From assembly GCF_016820495.1 (NCBI RefSeq), contig NZ_JADHDU010000001.1, forward strand, positions 434,257-498,256: a stretch of 64,000 nt of DNA, given 5' to 3'. Each line of letters starts with the position of its first letter. Position 1 is the first letter of the stretch. This DNA is from Planococcus beigongshangi (lineage in GTDB: Bacteria; Bacillota; Bacilli; Bacillales_A; Planococcaceae). Shown here piece by piece: positions 63,087 through 64,000 of this stretch. The position numbers and the translations under genes were made by a program. Below the pieces are notes generated by a model. It was given only the letters and a program-made list of their open reading frames with translations, had not been told where the DNA came from and ran no database searches.

Positions 63087-64000
63087 ATGACAACAATCAG
63101 AACGAAATCGGTTCACACTGCACAAATGGAAGAACGGACGATCCGGGCAAAAGTGATGCCGATCTATCAGACATCCGCTTTTGCATTTTCTTCACTGGAA
63201 GAACTGGAAGGCTATTATGAAGGAAATGGCACTTACCTCTATTCCCGGACAGCTAATCCGAATACCGATTCTCTGGGGCAGACAGTGGCTGTTCTGGAGG
63301 GCGCTCCAAAAGGGATAGCGGCTTCATCTGGAACTTCTGCCATTCTTGCGGGCATTCTTTCAGTCGTTAAACACGGCGATCATATCCTGGCAGCAGAAGA
63401 TGTCTATGGAGGCACATTCCTTCTGTTGAAAGAAGAACTTGCGCTGATGGGCATCCAGGTCCATTTTGCGGATTTCTCGGACGCCAGCGCAATCGAGTCT
63501 CTTCTGGTTGATTTTCCTGAAATAAAGCTCATCTTCAGCGAGTCGCTTACAAACCCGTTTCTGCGTGAGGAAAACATGGAAAAGTTAACAGGTTTAAGCA
63601 ATCAATACGGCTGCAAAATCATGATTGATAATACGTTTGCAACCCCTTATACGGTTCAGCCATATACGCAAGGGGCCCATCTGGTGGTCCATAGCGCCAC
63701 CAAATATCTCGGTGGCCACAGTGATGTGACTGCTGGAGTCCTGGTCGGTGATGAGGAATTGATTGCGGCAGCTGAGAAACGAGTCGTTAATATGGGATTG
63801 AACCTCAGTCCGTTTGAAGCTTGGCTGACTTTGCGGGGCATCAAAACTTTGGCGCTTCGGATGGAAGCCCAAACAGCAAATGCACAGGCAATTGCCGATT
63901 TCCTGAGAGAACGGACGATCGTATGGTATCCGGGCAAAGGGGCAATCGTCAGTTTTGAAGTACCGGAGACAATCGAAGTTTCATCCTTTTTCTCTTCCCT
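63087..64000 (+). CDS. Cys/Met-metabolism PLP enzyme (cystathionine gamma-synthase-like), partial
   Basis: 304 codons are visible and the gene runs off the right edge. It starts MTTIRTKSVHTAQ at 63087, 12 nt after the thioredoxin gene. Family features: YLYSRTANPNTDSLGQTVAVLEGA, ASSGTSAILAGI, MIDNTFATPY and the PLP lysine in HSATKYLGGHSDVTAG. It belongs to the trans-sulfuration family; whether it is MetI (synthase) or MetC/lyase-like cannot be told from the fragment. No SAM riboswitch or T-box precedes it. Confidence 0.9.
   Translation, partial: MTTIRTKSVHTAQMEERTIRAKVMPIYQTSAFAFSSLEELEGYYEGNGTYLYSRTANPNTDSLGQTVAVLEGAPKGIAASSGTSAILAGILSVVKHGDHILAAEDVYGGTFLLLKEELALMGIQVHFADFSDASAIESLLVDFPEIKLIFSESLTNPFLREENMEKLTGLSNQYGCKIMIDNTFATPYTVQPYTQGAHLVVHSATKYLGGHSDVTAGVLVGDEELIAAAEKRVVNMGLNLSPFEAWLTLRGIKTLALRMEAQTANAQAIADFLRERTIVWYPGKGAIVSFEVPETIEVSSFFSS

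Overview
The window is a 64-kb chromosomal segment of a low-to-mid G+C Gram-positive bacterium of class Bacilli. The gene order tagO / lytR-yvyE-degSU-degV-comFA-comFC / hpf-secA-prfB-yvjA-cccB-ftsEX follows the Bacillus subtilis backbone. An SecA2/SlaP pair and the general sequence style suggest Planococcaceae (a Planococcus-like genus). That placement is inference from gene content, not from a marker search. No rRNA, tRNA, CRISPR array, prophage or insertion sequence was recognised.

Layout. 0-12 kb: end of a sensor kinase, uvsE (UV endonuclease), an SRPBCC protein, an NRDE protein, two c-di-GMP enzymes (PAS-GGDEF-EAL and PAS3-GGDEF), a very large 7TM hybrid kinase with an OmpR-type regulator, and a YeiH-type exporter. 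12-16 kb: a polyphosphate-polymerase/DUF4956 operon whose first gene is frameshifted, then a four-gene operon ending in a CarH-like B12-binding protein and a PAS-STAS protein. 16-30 kb: metabolic and housekeeping genes (luciferase-like monooxygenase, beta-lactamase fold, polar amino-acid ABC transporter, pcp, HAD phosphatase, glyoxylate shunt aceA-aceB with a divergent LytTR regulator, cupin, gabD). 30-37 kb: an accessory stretch with a Wzz-like protein, a FemAB/GNAT-like protein, an alkyltransferase-like protein, a class-I amidotransferase, and a cytoplasmic XRE-TPR regulator translationally coupled to a secreted protein made of eight identical-core 17-residue repeats. 37-40 kb: a general-stress cluster (two YflT proteins, CsbD) behind sigma-B-like promoters. 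40-64 kb: slaP-secA2, tagO, lytR, yvyE, degSU, degV, comFA-comFC, SDR, hpf, secA, prfB (with +1 recoding), yvjA, cccB, ftsEX, an M23 murein hydrolase, a TlpA-like thioredoxin and the start of a Cys/Met-metabolism PLP enzyme.

How the parts work together. Several genes concern environmental sensing: c-di-GMP enzymes, DegSU, a hybrid kinase, sigma-B-type promoters at five or more sites, a stressosome-like STAS protein paired with a putative B12 light sensor, and the repeat-peptide/TPR-regulator pair. The last two are the best candidates for undescribed systems. The TPR pair looks like an RRNPP quorum-sensing cassette whose propeptide carries eight copies of the signal, organised like yeast alpha-factor. 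The B12 pair looks like a cobalamin photoreceptor wired to a STAS partner-switch instead of to DNA. A dispersed repeat of about 121 nt occurs as a four-copy array after the cupin gene and as a single inverted copy after prfB.
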